NCBI RefSeq assembly: GCF_003148775.1
Contig: NZ_QGGW01000001.1
Span: 930,001-994,000, forward strand
Source: Roseicyclus mahoneyensis
Lineage (GTDB): Bacteria > Pseudomonadota > Alphaproteobacteria > Rhodobacterales > Rhodobacteraceae
DNA: 64,000 bases
Direction: 5' to 3'
In this document: positions 35,960-45,196 of the stretch, piece after piece
Numbering within the stretch: the first letter of the stretch is position 1
Layout of the letters: every line of letters begins with the position of its first letter
Translations under genes and position numbers: made by a program
The notes under the pieces: generated by a model
Database searches by the model: none
Told to the model about the DNA's origin: nothing
The model's input: the letters and a program-made list of their open reading frames with translations, nothing else

Positions 35960-37219
35960 ATGTATGACCTTGCCATCATGACCGACTGGATCGCCTTCGC
36001 GGTCCGCTGGCTGCACGTGATCACGGCGATGGCCTGGATCGGGTCGAGCTTTTACTTCATCGCGCTCGACCTTGGGCTGCGCAAAGCCGACGACCTCCCC
36101 GCGGGTGCCCATGGCGAGGAATGGCAGGTCCATGGCGGGGGGTTCTACCACATCCGGAAATACCTCGTCGCGCCCGCACAGATGCCCGAGCACCTGACCT
36201 GGTTCAAATGGGAAAGCTACAGCACATGGCTGTCGGGGGCAGCGCTCTTGGCGCTGGTCTACTGGTCCGGGGCCGAGATGTTCTTGATCGACTACGACAA
36301 GGTCGATCTTGCGGTCTGGCAGGCGATCGGCATCTCGGCGGGCTCGCTGGCCGTTGGCTGGCTCATCTACGACCAATTGTGCAAAAGCCCACTGGGCGAG
36401 CATCCGACGCTGCTGATGCTGATCCTGTTCGTCATCCTGGTTGCCATGGCCTGGGGCTATGACCAGGTCTTCACCGGGCGGGCCGCGATGCTGCATCTGG
36501 GCGCCTTCACCGCCACGATCATGACGGCGAATGTGTTCGTCATCATCATGCCCAACCAGCGCATCGTGGTGGCCGACCTGAAGGCGGGCCGCAGCCCCGA
36601 CCCCAAATACGGCAAGATCGCCAAGCTGCGCTCGACCCACAACAACTACCTGACGCTGCCGGTGGTCTTCTTGATGCTGTCGAACCACTATCCCATGGCT
36701 TTCGGCACCGAATATGCGTGGCTGATCGCCAGCCTTGTCTTCCTGATGGGCGTTTTGATCCGGCATTACTTCAACACCCGCCATGCGCGGGGGGGCAACC
36801 CGCACTGGACATGGGGGGTGACGGCCCTGCTGTTCATCGCGATCATGTGGCTGTCATCGGCCCCGATGCACCGCGGGATCGACTGGGAGGCGGAGGCCGT
36901 GGTGCCTGACCACCTCGTGCCCGTGGTCGAGACGGCAGGCTTCGACGAGGTGGCGGGCATCGTGATGGGTCGCTGTTCCATGTGCCACAATGCCGAACCG
37001 GTCTGGCCCGGCATTCACTGGGCACCGCGCGGCGTGCGACTGGACACCGAGGCCGAGATCGCCCGCTATGCGACCACAATCTACCTGCAGGCGGGCATCA
37101 GCCACGCGATGCCGCCGGGCAACGTAACCCAGATGACGCCGGAAGAGCGCAGGATCATCGCCGACTGGTACAGAACCGAACTGGCCGTGCAGCCTTTTGC
37201 GGCCATCGCCGGCCAGTGA
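35960..37219 (+). CDS. puuD: Urate hydroxylase PuuD (membrane urate oxidase with cytochrome c)
   Basis: A 419-residue inner-membrane protein that oxidises urate to 5-hydroxyisourate and passes electrons to the respiratory chain in place of making peroxide. About eight helices form the N-terminal urate oxidase domain (RWLHVITAMAWIGSSFYFIA, GGGFYHIRKYLVAP, LRSTHNNYLTLPVVFLMLS). A C-terminal cytochrome c domain has the heme site CSMCH near residue 340 and the distal Met region SHAMPPGNVTQM. The ATG at 35960 follows the LysR-type operator. Confidence 0.92.
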   Translation: MYDLAIMTDWIAFAVRWLHVITAMAWIGSSFYFIALDLGLRKADDLPAGAHGEEWQVHGGGFYHIRKYLVAPAQMPEHLTWFKWESYSTWLSGAALLALVYWSGAEMFLIDYDKVDLAVWQAIGISAGSLAVGWLIYDQLCKSPLGEHPTLLMLILFVILVAMAWGYDQVFTGRAAMLHLGAFTATIMTANVFVIIMPNQRIVVADLKAGRSPDPKYGKIAKLRSTHNNYLTLPVVFLMLSNHYPMAFGTEYAWLIASLVFLMGVLIRHYFNTRHARGGNPHWTWGVTALLFIAIMWLSSAPMHRGIDWEAEAVVPDHLVPVVETAGFDEVAGIVMGRCSMCHNAEPVWPGIHWAPRGVRLDTEAEIARYATTIYLQAGISHAMPPGNVTQMTPEERRIIADWYRTELAVQPFAAIAGQ

Positions 37220-37259
37220 TCCGGCGGTTGATCTGCGCCGCGCGGCCCCGTCCGGGCGT

Positions 37260-38759
37260 TTACCTGTAGCCGACCCAGCCGCGATCGTCGGTGAAGGGGC
37301 GCGCGACCGAAATCTGCGCCGGCGCGTAACCCTCCGGCAGGAAATCCAGACCTGCAAGCGGCGTGGGCGCGGCGGCCAGCATCACATTGCCCCGCCCGTT
37401 CGGCCCCGTCGGTCCGCGCACCGCGACGACATGGGGATAAATCTCGCGCAAGATGGCGTAGGTGCCACGGGCCAGCGGGCCGTCCGGCGCGTCGATCAGG
37501 TTGACGTAGACAGGTCCGTCCACGATCGCACGCAGCCGAGCGAAGGTCTCGCGTGTGACGAGGTGGGCGGGCACCGAGGCCGACGAGAAGGCGTCCATCA
37601 CCGCCGCGTCGTAGCGGCGCGTGGTCTCGTTGAGATAGATGCGCCCGTCCGCGTGCACGATCCCGAGCCGTCCGGGCGGCGTCCCGCCTTCCGGTGCCCC
37701 GGTCGTGGCGTCATAGCCCGCGCGCGCGATCATCTCGGCCGCCTGTGGCAGGTTCTGGCGCACGACCTCGGTGATCAACGGGTCGATCTCGACGGCTACG
37801 GCATGCGCCTGAGGCCGTGACGACAGCAGCCGTGTCGGCAGCGTGTAGCCCCCGCCCCCGATGAACAGGACCGAGGGCGCGGGTCCAAGATCGGCGTCCA
37901 TGCGCGCCCAGATCCACTGCGCATACGGGATCACAAGGTCCATCGGGACGTCGGTCGCACCGCCCGCGCGCGTGATCGGCTCGGCTGCCTGATGGGTGCG
38001 GTCGGAATAGAGACTGATGGCCCCTCCGGTCCGGGTGATGTCGATGCAAGACAGCCCGGATTCGTAGCGGCAGACCGGACCGAGGGCTGCGCTGGCCACG
38101 ACAAGGGCCGCGATCGGCAGGAGCGGTGCGAGCGACGGTGTCTCCGACTCCTCTGCTCCGGGCCTCGGGCCACCGCCCTGCCCGGTCTCTCGCAGGAACG
38201 GCACACACAAAAGCGCCGCCGCACCGCAGGCCGCGAAGGTCGCCACGGACCCGGCAAAGGGCAAGGCCAAGAAGCCCGCAAGAACCGCCCCGAGGATCGC
38301 GCCAAGCGACCCGGCCGCCAGCACCATGCCGAGCGATGACCCCTCGCGGCCGGGCCGGGCCTCGACCGCGAGCCGCGCAAGCAGCGGCGAGGGGGCGCTG
38401 ATCAGGACGGAGGCCGGGAAGAAGGCCACCAAGACGCTGATCAGCATGCCCGCCGTTCCGCGCGCGCCAAAACTGTAGACAAGCCCGAGAATGGTTGGCG
38501 ACAACGCCGCCAGAACCGCCGTCGACACAAGCACCGCGCGCACGTTGCGCAAGGCGACGCGCCGGTCGCGCTCGGCCATGAAGCCCCCCAGCGCGTTGCC
38601 TAACGAAAAGCCCGCCAGCACCGTCGCGATCACCGCTGTCCATGTCACGAGCGAGGTGCCGAAATATGGCGCAAGAACCCGCCCCGCCGCGATCTCGTAG
38701 GTGAGACCGACCGCCGACAGGACCAGTATCAGGGCGATGGCCGTCCAGAATCGCATCAT
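37260..38759 (-). CDS. Membrane-anchored spermidine synthase-like protein
   Basis: A 499-residue protein. Residues 1 to about 225 hold about seven membrane helices (LVLSAVGLTYEIAAGRVLAP, VIATVLAGFSLGNALGGFM). Residues about 275-499 form a spermidine-synthase/methyltransferase fold (SVLFIGGGGYTLPTRLL, AVEIDPLITEVVRQNL, VHADGRIYLNE, YDAAVMDAFSSASVPAHL). This is the 'fused MFS/spermidine synthase' architecture; whether it makes polyamines is uncertain. It is alone in its transcription unit. Confidence 0.82.
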   Translation of the reverse strand: MMRFWTAIALILVLSAVGLTYEIAAGRVLAPYFGTSLVTWTAVIATVLAGFSLGNALGGFMAERDRRVALRNVRAVLVSTAVLAALSPTILGLVYSFGARGTAGMLISVLVAFFPASVLISAPSPLLARLAVEARPGREGSSLGMVLAAGSLGAILGAVLAGFLALPFAGSVATFAACGAAALLCVPFLRETGQGGGPRPGAEESETPSLAPLLPIAALVVASAALGPVCRYESGLSCIDITRTGGAISLYSDRTHQAAEPITRAGGATDVPMDLVIPYAQWIWARMDADLGPAPSVLFIGGGGYTLPTRLLSSRPQAHAVAVEIDPLITEVVRQNLPQAAEMIARAGYDATTGAPEGGTPPGRLGIVHADGRIYLNETTRRYDAAVMDAFSSASVPAHLVTRETFARLRAIVDGPVYVNLIDAPDGPLARGTYAILREIYPHVVAVRGPTGPNGRGNVMLAAAPTPLAGLDFLPEGYAPAQISVARPFTDDRGWVGYR

Positions 38760-39099
38760 TCACTTCCCGCTTGAGGCTCCGGCGCCTGCGCAACCCGATG
38801 GCGCCCGCTCTAGTCGAGATGGCCGCGCATGTCATGCAGATGAGCATCTGGCGCGGTGCTTTGTCGTGCGGTGTCTTGGTGCGGCAGGCAACCAAGGGGC
38901 CTGTCGCCAGTGGCGCCGTGACAGGTAAGATCGCCAGTGGCCAAAGTCTTGTCGACCTCTGCGCCATGGCCCTTGCGTCGGTGTCCTGTGCGCCGCCGGT
39001 TTCGGCTCATAGCCGATGTGCTGGCGAACGCAGCCGATGACCGCGCCTGGCCCAAGCCCCAACATTCGCCGTTCGGCGTCGAAAATCATGCACGTTGGC
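38760..39099. other. Gene-free stretch next to the dctM remnant
   Basis: About 340 bases. Only short overlapping frames on both strands, without ribosome sites or recognisable domains. Confidence 0.4.
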
Positions 39100-39640
39100 A
39101 CGAACCCTCTGCCGGGTTTTGGCTTGAAGGGTGCGTGAGGACAAGAGCAGTCCAGCCGCCCGCGCGCCCCAGCCAGAATGTGATCGCCGGAAAGGCCGGC
39201 AACCCGCCCAGACGGATCCGGGCACAATACCCTGAAGATGCGGGCAACCGGCGTCTCGGGGCAGAACGACCTTCAGAGCCGGGAGGTTCATGCCGATTGG
39301 CGGCGTGATCGGCGCGGTCTCAGTCACGGCGATGACGATGATCAGAACGGCGGTCAGCGCGCACCACCAGCCAATCCCGCGCGGGCCGTTCAGCCGGTCG
39401 CACAGCTCGACGATCAGATACGCCCCCCGAGCTGCGGCAGGTCACGGAACACGACCAGCGCCATCAAGTGTTTGGTGAGGTCAAGCGCGCCTTGGATCGG
39501 CGCGGCAAACTGACGGCGGCCGATGGCGGTGGCAAAGGTCCGCCCGACCATGGCCATCAGGAACCGGGCCATGATCGTTTCACCCGCGCACTGTAGAATT
39601 TCGGCATTACCAAGCATGTGGGCATCCTCCCCGAAATCGG
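39100..39640 (-). pseudogene. Degraded TRAP transporter large permease (DctM) remnant
   Basis: On the minus strand, pieces of a DctM C-terminus lie in different frames. One piece from about 39617 to 39417 has ETIMARFLMAMVG. The next, from about 39424 to 39215, has LIIVIAVTETAPITPPIGMN, the DctM hallmark (usually VTE..LITPPVGMN), and then LKVVLPRDAG. The last, ending near 39120, has GLPAFPAITFWLG, the DctM end. The first break is at a run of six Cs near 39421. The N-terminal half of the gene is not recognisable. Confidence 0.7.
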
Positions 39641-40066
39641 GGCGGGGGACAGCTATCGGGTGCCGACAGGCGTTGCGACCTCGGCGCGCGATAAGGTCGC
39701 CCTGCTGACGTTCAATCCCGAAAACACGCGGCGCCGCATGGCCTTTGCGCGGCGTCTGCTGGTGGTGCAACCCCGGGATTCCATGAGGTTTCGTGCCACG
39801 GACCTTGGCCACAAAAGCGCCCCGCCCGAAGGCATGGCGTCCGAGGGTGTTGCGCCCCGGAATGTTTGGGTCCCGGAAGAGATCGCAGTGACCTTCGGCT
39901 GTGTTTGCACACCGCAATCCTCGATCGCCATCATCGGTGCGATGGTGATTCCGTCGGTGGCCTGATCGACGATCCCCAAACGGCCCAAGCCGTGACCCAT
40001 GGCAAACGCGCCCAAGCCGCCCATGACGACATCCCGACAGATGTCGCGGAAGCGGGAAAACCCACC
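39641..40066. other. Unassigned stretch, possible further pseudogene
   Basis: About 425 bases between the dctM remnant and the kinase stop. It has overlapping open frames on both strands (plus 39618-39965, minus 39653-40024) with no recognisable domain or ribosome site. The neighbouring decay suggests remnant DNA. Confidence 0.35.
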
Positions 40067-41365
40067 TCAACGTGGCAAGACCAGATCCACCCGCAACCCG
40101 CCCAGATCGGCACTGTCGCGCAAGGAAAGACTGCCGCCGTGGCGCTGCGCGATGTCGCGCGCGATGGCCAGACCGAGGCCGACGCCCGATCCCTTGTCCT
40201 GATTGCGCGCCGCATCCAGCCGCGCGAAGGGCTTGAGCGCTTCGGCGCGGCGCTCGGGCGGGATGCCGGGCCCGTCATCCTCGACGGTGAAGCGGATCGC
40301 GCGATCCGCAAGCACCACGGTCAGCCGTGCATGGACACCATAGCGCAGCGCGTTCGACACGAGGTTGGACAGGCACCGCCGCACCGCCTGCGGCCGCAAC
40401 AGCACCGGCTCCGACAGATCCGGTGCCGTCAGGCTGATCTGCCCGCCGATCCGTTTCGCATCGGCCACGATCTGGTCCGCCAAGGTGACGGGATCGGTAA
40501 GCACGGGATCATCCAGCGCCTCGCCGCGGGCGAAATCGAGGAAGGTCGCCAACAGCGCCTCCATCTCTTCCACGTCCCGCAGCAAGGCCGCGACATCGGC
40601 ATCTTGATCCAGAATCGACAGGCCCAGTTTCATCCGCGTCAGCGGCGTGCGCAGGTCATGACTGACCCCCGAGAGCATCAAGGTGCGCTGTTCGAGCATC
40701 GCCTCGATCCGGCCACGCATGTCGAGAAAGGCACGGCCCGCGCTGCGCACCTCGGTTGCGCCCGAGGGATGATATTCGACCACCTGCCCCTTGCCGAACG
40801 CTTCGGAAGCCAGCGCAAGCCGTCGGATCGGCTTGAGCTGGTTGCGCAAGAAGATATAGGCCACCCAGGTCATGAAGAGACCGAAGAACACCATAAGCAC
40901 CAGCAATTGATGCGGGTTCGACGCCGACATGCGCCGCCGCGGCACCGACAGCGCCACGATTTCGTCGCCCGCCCTCAACGCCACGACAGGAAAGCGTTCG
41001 TCGGTCATCAGATCGACCGCGACCAGATCGGGCAAGTCGCGGCGCAGAACACGGATCGCTTCGATTCCGGTCAGGTCGTAGACCAGCCGCCGGTCGGCGG
41101 TCAGGCCCTCGGCAGCCGGGGCAATGGTGATCTGCAGGGCAAGCGCCGTGTCTTCGGCCGGGCCGCCACTGGCGATCTGGTCGCGCACAAGCGCCAAGTC
41201 TAGCACCAGCGCGGTTGTCATCTGCGCCGCCACATCACGGAAATAGCGTTGCAGGATCTGGCCCGAGACGACAATCTGCAAGGTGACGATCGGCACAAGC
41301 AAGATCAGCGCGGCCCGGCCATACAGCCCCCGCGGCATCATCCGTTTGAGCCAACCGAAATCCAT
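40067..41365 (-). CDS. EnvZ-like sensor histidine kinase
   Basis: A 432-residue inner-membrane kinase. Two helices at about 15-35 and 155-175 flank a periplasmic sensor. A HAMP region follows, then the H-box SGVSHDLRTPLTRMKL near residue 236, the N-box NLVSNALRYGV, and G-boxes DDGPGIPP and GSGVGLGLAI. The HDLRTPLTRMKL form is typical of EnvZ. No response regulator gene is adjacent. Its start is only 28 bases from the divergent MBL gene. Confidence 0.88.
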   Translation of the reverse strand: MDFGWLKRMMPRGLYGRAALILLVPIVTLQIVVSGQILQRYFRDVAAQMTTALVLDLALVRDQIASGGPAEDTALALQITIAPAAEGLTADRRLVYDLTGIEAIRVLRRDLPDLVAVDLMTDERFPVVALRAGDEIVALSVPRRRMSASNPHQLLVLMVFFGLFMTWVAYIFLRNQLKPIRRLALASEAFGKGQVVEYHPSGATEVRSAGRAFLDMRGRIEAMLEQRTLMLSGVSHDLRTPLTRMKLGLSILDQDADVAALLRDVEEMEALLATFLDFARGEALDDPVLTDPVTLADQIVADAKRIGGQISLTAPDLSEPVLLRPQAVRRCLSNLVSNALRYGVHARLTVVLADRAIRFTVEDDGPGIPPERRAEALKPFARLDAARNQDKGSGVGLGLAIARDIAQRHGGSLSLRDSADLGGLRVDLVLPR

Positions 41366-41393
41366 GGGACCAGATAACCGGGCGGGCGCGAGG

Positions 41394-42287
41394 ATGGAAA
41401 GCGAAAGCGGCGTAGTGTGGCTGGAACCCGGGCTCAGGCGGCTGACGGCTCCCAACCCGTCGCCGATGACCTTTCGCGGAACCAACACCTATATCGTGGG
41501 TACGGGTGAGGTCGCAGTGATAGACCCCGGCCCCGATCACGCAGGCCACATGGACGCGATCCTAGGCGCGCTCACGCCGGGCGAGCGGATCGGCGCAATC
41601 CTCGTCACCCATTCGCACCGCGACCATTCCCCTCTCGCCCGGCGCCTGTCGCAACAGACCGGCGCGCCCGTGCTGGCGGCGGGCCCCTCGGATTGGGGCC
41701 GCAGCGCGGTGATGGCGGCCCTTGCCGCATCGACCGGTATCGGTGGTGGCGAAGGGGTGGACCGCGATTTCGTGCCCGACGCCCGGATCGCGGAGGGCGA
41801 TATCGTAGCGGGAGACTGGGGCGAGATCGCAGCGCTGGAGACGCCCGGTCACATGGCCAACCACCTCAGCTTTGCCTGGAAAGGCGCTGTCTTTACAGGG
41901 GATCTTGTGATGGGGTGGTCGACCTCCCTGGTCTCGCCGCCCGACGGCGACATGGGCGCCTTCATGGCATCTTGCCGCAAACTGGCCAGACGGGAGGACC
42001 GCGTCTTTCACCCCGGTCACGGCGACCCCGTGACGGCACCGCGGTCGCGACTGGCCGACCTCATCGCCCACCGCGAGGCCCGCGAGGCGCAGATCCTGAA
42101 CGCCCTCTCCACCACCGCGCCAACCACGGCCAGCGCCATAGCCTTGCAGATCTACACCAACATCCCCGCCAACCTGTTGCCCGCGGCGGAGCGTAATGTC
42201 CTTGCCCACCTCATTGATCTTGAAGGAAGAAATCTTGTGGTCGCGACCGCGCAGATCGGTGTCGCCGCGCCATTTCTCAGACGCTGA
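41394..42287 (+). CDS. MBL fold metallo-hydrolase (LACTB2-like)
   Basis: A 297-residue cytosolic metallo-beta-lactamase-fold protein. Metal ligands are in THSHRDHSPLA, the later TPGHMANHL, GDLVMGWST, and HPGHGDPV. The C-terminal winged-helix-like tail (YTNIPANLLPAAERNVLAHL) resembles the LACTB2/RNase-like subgroup. The substrate is unknown. The ATG at 41394 gives the family N-terminus. Confidence 0.85.
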   Translation: MESESGVVWLEPGLRRLTAPNPSPMTFRGTNTYIVGTGEVAVIDPGPDHAGHMDAILGALTPGERIGAILVTHSHRDHSPLARRLSQQTGAPVLAAGPSDWGRSAVMAALAASTGIGGGEGVDRDFVPDARIAEGDIVAGDWGEIAALETPGHMANHLSFAWKGAVFTGDLVMGWSTSLVSPPDGDMGAFMASCRKLARREDRVFHPGHGDPVTAPRSRLADLIAHREAREAQILNALSTTAPTTASAIALQIYTNIPANLLPAAERNVLAHLIDLEGRNLVVATAQIGVAAPFLRR

Positions 42288-42291
42288 TCGC

Positions 42292-42314
42292 GGCGGGATT
42301 TTTTCCATCCCGCC
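42292..42314 (+). terminator. Possible terminator after the MBL gene
   Basis: GGCGGGA (42292-42298) and TCCCGCC (42308-42314) form a 7-bp stem with a T-rich 9-base loop, 4 bases after the MBL stop. There is no U tract after the stem. Confidence 0.4.
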
Positions 42315-42317
42315 CTC

Positions 42318-42345
42318 TGGACGCTGCGAATCCCACTTGCTATAC
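42318..42345 (+). promoter_or_regulatory. Putative promoter of tRNA-Asn
   Basis: TGGACG (42318-42323) and CTATAC (42340-42345) are spaced 16 bases and end 11 bases before the tRNA. The match is moderate at the -35 and good at the -10. Confidence 0.4.
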
Positions 42346-42356
42346 GCAGCCTCAGT

Positions 42357-42431
42357 TCCGGCGTAGCTCAGCGGTAGAGCAGTTGACTGTTAATCAATTG
42401 GTCGTAGGTTCGATCCCTACCGCCGGAGCCA
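42357..42431 (+). tRNA. tRNA-Asn (GTT)
   Basis: A 75-nt cloverleaf: acceptor TCCGGCG/CGCCGGA, D arm GCTC/GAGC, anticodon loop CTGTTAA with anticodon GTT, T arm GTAGG/CCTAC with TTCGATC, discriminator G and encoded CCA. Antisense reading gives the familiar false peptide SGGRDRTYDQL. Confidence 0.96.
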
Positions 42432-42610
42432 AAAATACCGCAATGACAAGACATCTCAGGTGGCCTCCACGCCACACTGGGATACATGGCGCGTGACTTG
42501 CGGAGGATCACTGCGGGGTGCTCGTGATGCCCGCAGGTTGCGCCTTGATCAAACGCGCGCTGCCAGGGCGAGAGACGCGGGACGGTGCGCAGCGCGGTTG
42601 TCACCTTGCA

Positions 42611-44152
42611 TCAGGAGGTCCCAAGGCGGCCGGGTTCGCGTGCGGCTACCATTGCAATCCGCGCATTGGGATGCCCTGACACCGCTTCATTCCATGCGTT
42701 CCACATGACGACCTTCGTTTCCGGAAAACCGAGACTTCCGAGAATGTGTCGCAAGACGGTCGGCCCGCTTGGAAGCCAGGCAAGACCATGCACACCAGAC
42801 ATCACGGTCTCGGTCGACTCGAACTTGAGAGACAGGGCCGGACGGTCTTCGGGATCGTTCGGGCCTGTGGCGACGGCGGTGTTCACGACGATCAGATCGC
42901 GGGTCTTGTCGGCCGCGATCTTCAGGCCGCGGACCGGATCGGGCAGATGATAGAGCAGCCCCGAAAACCAGGTCACGTCGAACATTTCCTCCATCGCCTC
43001 CAGATCCAGCAGATCGGCGACCTCGAATTGCATGCCATCGCCGCCTCCTTCCCGCCGGGCGGCAACGAACCTGGCCTGATCTATCCAGTGCTGGCGCACA
43101 TCGAAGCCATAGGTCCGATCCGCGCCGGCATCCTTGGCCGCAAAGCAGTAGCCGCCCGCGTTGCACCCGCAATCCAGAAAGGAGCGGCCCGCCATGCCGT
43201 CGGGAAAGAAACTGTGCATCTGCTTTTCGAAGACGTCCAAAGGCCGCGTCACCGAGACATTTCCATTGTCCGACTTATCATGAAGGGCAAGGCCGGTTGA
43301 GACCTCGGTGTTCAGGTCGATGTCATGGTGCCAGGGGCCATGCGCCTCGACCTCTCGAAGCAGCGACACTGCCTTGTCGGACAATGCCGCCCTACGCGCC
43401 GCAAAACGGGCACGTGCCACCGGAACCACGAGGTTGAACGGGGCGTCGCCCCAATCAACTGCGGACAAGGCCTCGTACAGAAGGATGTCGTCGGAATTCT
43501 TCTGGATCACAAGCGGGCCGAATCTTTCAAGCAGGTCTTCGATCAAGGCCTTGTTGGGGCTTTCGTTGACGCGGGCAGGCGGCGCGGGCGCAAGGTCAAG
43601 ACGCCGCACAAACCGGTCGAAATCGGCATCGAAGGTTTCGGTAAAGGCGACGTGGTCGAAGTTTTGCAAAACGTGTTCGATCGTCTCCTCTACAGTGGCT
43701 CCCTTGAAGGGCCGCAGGTATTTGACCTGCTTGTTGCTCTGGACCGGGTCTTCGAGGAACGTCGTGAAGCTGGGATACCTTTCGACAAAAGCGTCCCTGT
43801 CGCTGTGGCGCGCGGACGTGCTGTAGGCATAATCCGACAGCATGCGGATGACGGGATCCCTCAGTGTCGTTGTCACGATCAGGTCGTCACGCCTTGCGGC
43901 GATCAGATCGGCGATAGCGGTGTAGTGATAGTGACCGGTGACGCATTTCGGAAAGCTCGGGTCGAGATCGTCGAAGACGGTCATGGCCAGGGCCCGCAGC
44001 TGCGCCTGCCTCGGCAAGCCCCTGTGATGGGGCGCATCTATCCCGATCAGGTTGTCCTTGCGCAGCACCTTCGGCAGCGTCTGGCCGATTCGTCTACGGA
44101 AGGTGGAGCCTGCAGTCTTGGGGATATGGATGTTGACGATGGTGGATTTCAC
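42611..44152 (-). CDS. Sulfotransferase-methyltransferase fusion protein
   Basis: A 513-residue protein of two enzymes. Residues 1 to about 235 are a sulfotransferase of the family-2 type: the PAPS 5'-phosphosulfate loop NIHIPKTAGSTFRR starts near residue 7, and the 3'-phosphate segment TTLRDPVIRMLSDYAYS is near 100. Residues about 265-510 are a class I SAM methyltransferase with SFLDCGCNAGGYCFAA and VTWFSGLLYHLPDPV. The GTG at 44152 aligns its N-terminus with the neighbouring sulfotransferase. GGAGG lies 17 bases upstream, so a TTG at 44161 is possible. Likely role: sulfation and methylation of a surface glycan. Confidence 0.82.
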   Translation of the reverse strand: MKSTIVNIHIPKTAGSTFRRRIGQTLPKVLRKDNLIGIDAPHHRGLPRQAQLRALAMTVFDDLDPSFPKCVTGHYHYTAIADLIAARRDDLIVTTTLRDPVIRMLSDYAYSTSARHSDRDAFVERYPSFTTFLEDPVQSNKQVKYLRPFKGATVEETIEHVLQNFDHVAFTETFDADFDRFVRRLDLAPAPPARVNESPNKALIEDLLERFGPLVIQKNSDDILLYEALSAVDWGDAPFNLVVPVARARFAARRAALSDKAVSLLREVEAHGPWHHDIDLNTEVSTGLALHDKSDNGNVSVTRPLDVFEKQMHSFFPDGMAGRSFLDCGCNAGGYCFAAKDAGADRTYGFDVRQHWIDQARFVAARREGGGDGMQFEVADLLDLEAMEEMFDVTWFSGLLYHLPDPVRGLKIAADKTRDLIVVNTAVATGPNDPEDRPALSLKFESTETVMSGVHGLAWLPSGPTVLRHILGSLGFPETKVVMWNAWNEAVSGHPNARIAMVAAREPGRLGTS

Positions 44153-44301
44153 GCAAGACAAGACATCATCCTCCGGGGACACGGAAAGGGTTAGAGTTCA
44201 GGCGGTCGACCCGCCGGCTCGACAGCCACGCGCGGATCGGTCCGGCGATCAAGAGCGCCTTGGGCGGATGCCGGGTCTTCATGGCGGGATGCGATCATGG
44301 T

Positions 44302-45015
44302 CTATCGCGGGAAACGTCGATGCCGGGCCACCGCGTCATAAAGCGCGATGTCGGGTGCCAGGATCTCTTCAAGCAGGGCGCGGTGCCTCTCGTAGGCCAT
44401 ATCGGCAGGGTTGCGGTCCACGCTGACATTTTGTGCCGGCTGCGGAAGGTAGGGCGCATGGATCGCGTCGAAAAGCTGGCCCACATCGGCCTCGAACCGT
44501 TCTGTCAGGCCAATGAAATCAATATTTTGCAAGGCATTCGCAATCGTCAGGTCAAGTGGCGCGTTCTCGAAGGGCCGCAGGTAATCGACCTGCTTGTTCA
44601 TCTCGCCGCTGTTGCGGGTGTAGGCTTCAAGGGTCGGATAGGCATCGCGGAACGCGTCGCTTCCGGGATGTCTGCCGGAAGCGGAATAATAGTAATCCGA
44701 GAGGGTCCGGCGCACCGGGTCCCGCAGAAAGGTGATCACCGAGACCTTGTTGCGACGTTGACCCAGCAAAGGCACGATGTCGCGATAGCGGAAGTGACCG
44801 GAGATGACCTGAAGGCCGTCCTCGAACAGTTCGGGCAGGCGTCGCGCGGCCGAGGCTGCCAGTCCTTCGAAATACGGCAGGCCCTTTTGCGGGTCGTCAA
44901 CGCCTATCAATTTGCGGGATGATCCATGGACGCTGCCCAGTGCATGGGCCAGCACGGCGCGCAAGCTGGACCCCGCCGTTTTCGGAACGTGGATCAAGAC
45001 GACCTTGCCGTTCAT
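44302..45015 (-). CDS. Sulfotransferase family 2 protein
   Basis: A 237-residue cytosolic sulfotransferase. The PAPS loop is VLIHVPKTAGSSLRAVLA near the N-terminus, and the second motif is ITFLRDPVRRTLSDYYYS near 95-112. It is clearly similar to the N-terminal half of the fusion protein downstream (shared FLRDP/TLRDP, NKQV.YLRPF and LQN.D...TE.F segments), so the two are paralogs. It is divergent from the glycan operon starting at 45197. Confidence 0.85.
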   Translation of the reverse strand: MNGKVVLIHVPKTAGSSLRAVLAHALGSVHGSSRKLIGVDDPQKGLPYFEGLAASAARRLPELFEDGLQVISGHFRYRDIVPLLGQRRNKVSVITFLRDPVRRTLSDYYYSASGRHPGSDAFRDAYPTLEAYTRNSGEMNKQVDYLRPFENAPLDLTIANALQNIDFIGLTERFEADVGQLFDAIHAPYLPQPAQNVSVDRNPADMAYERHRALLEEILAPDIALYDAVARHRRFPR

Positions 45016-45196
45016 CCGTCGCCCTTCGCCATTCGACCGGCGGACCGTTCGCGTGTCGCAGTATTACGCTATGCAAACGATAAAGGAATTGACCCACTTC
45101 GCAATAGCGACAATGCTTGAGCCATTAGAAGTACCCCTGTGCACGGCATCATTGCTGCATGGCGGCGGTCCGACCCTTTGGTGTGAGTACGGGCGC

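Noticed and set aside
42368-42604. Minus-strand ORF with SGGRDRTYDQL
   Set aside because: Antisense to tRNA-Asn; another recurrent false protein.
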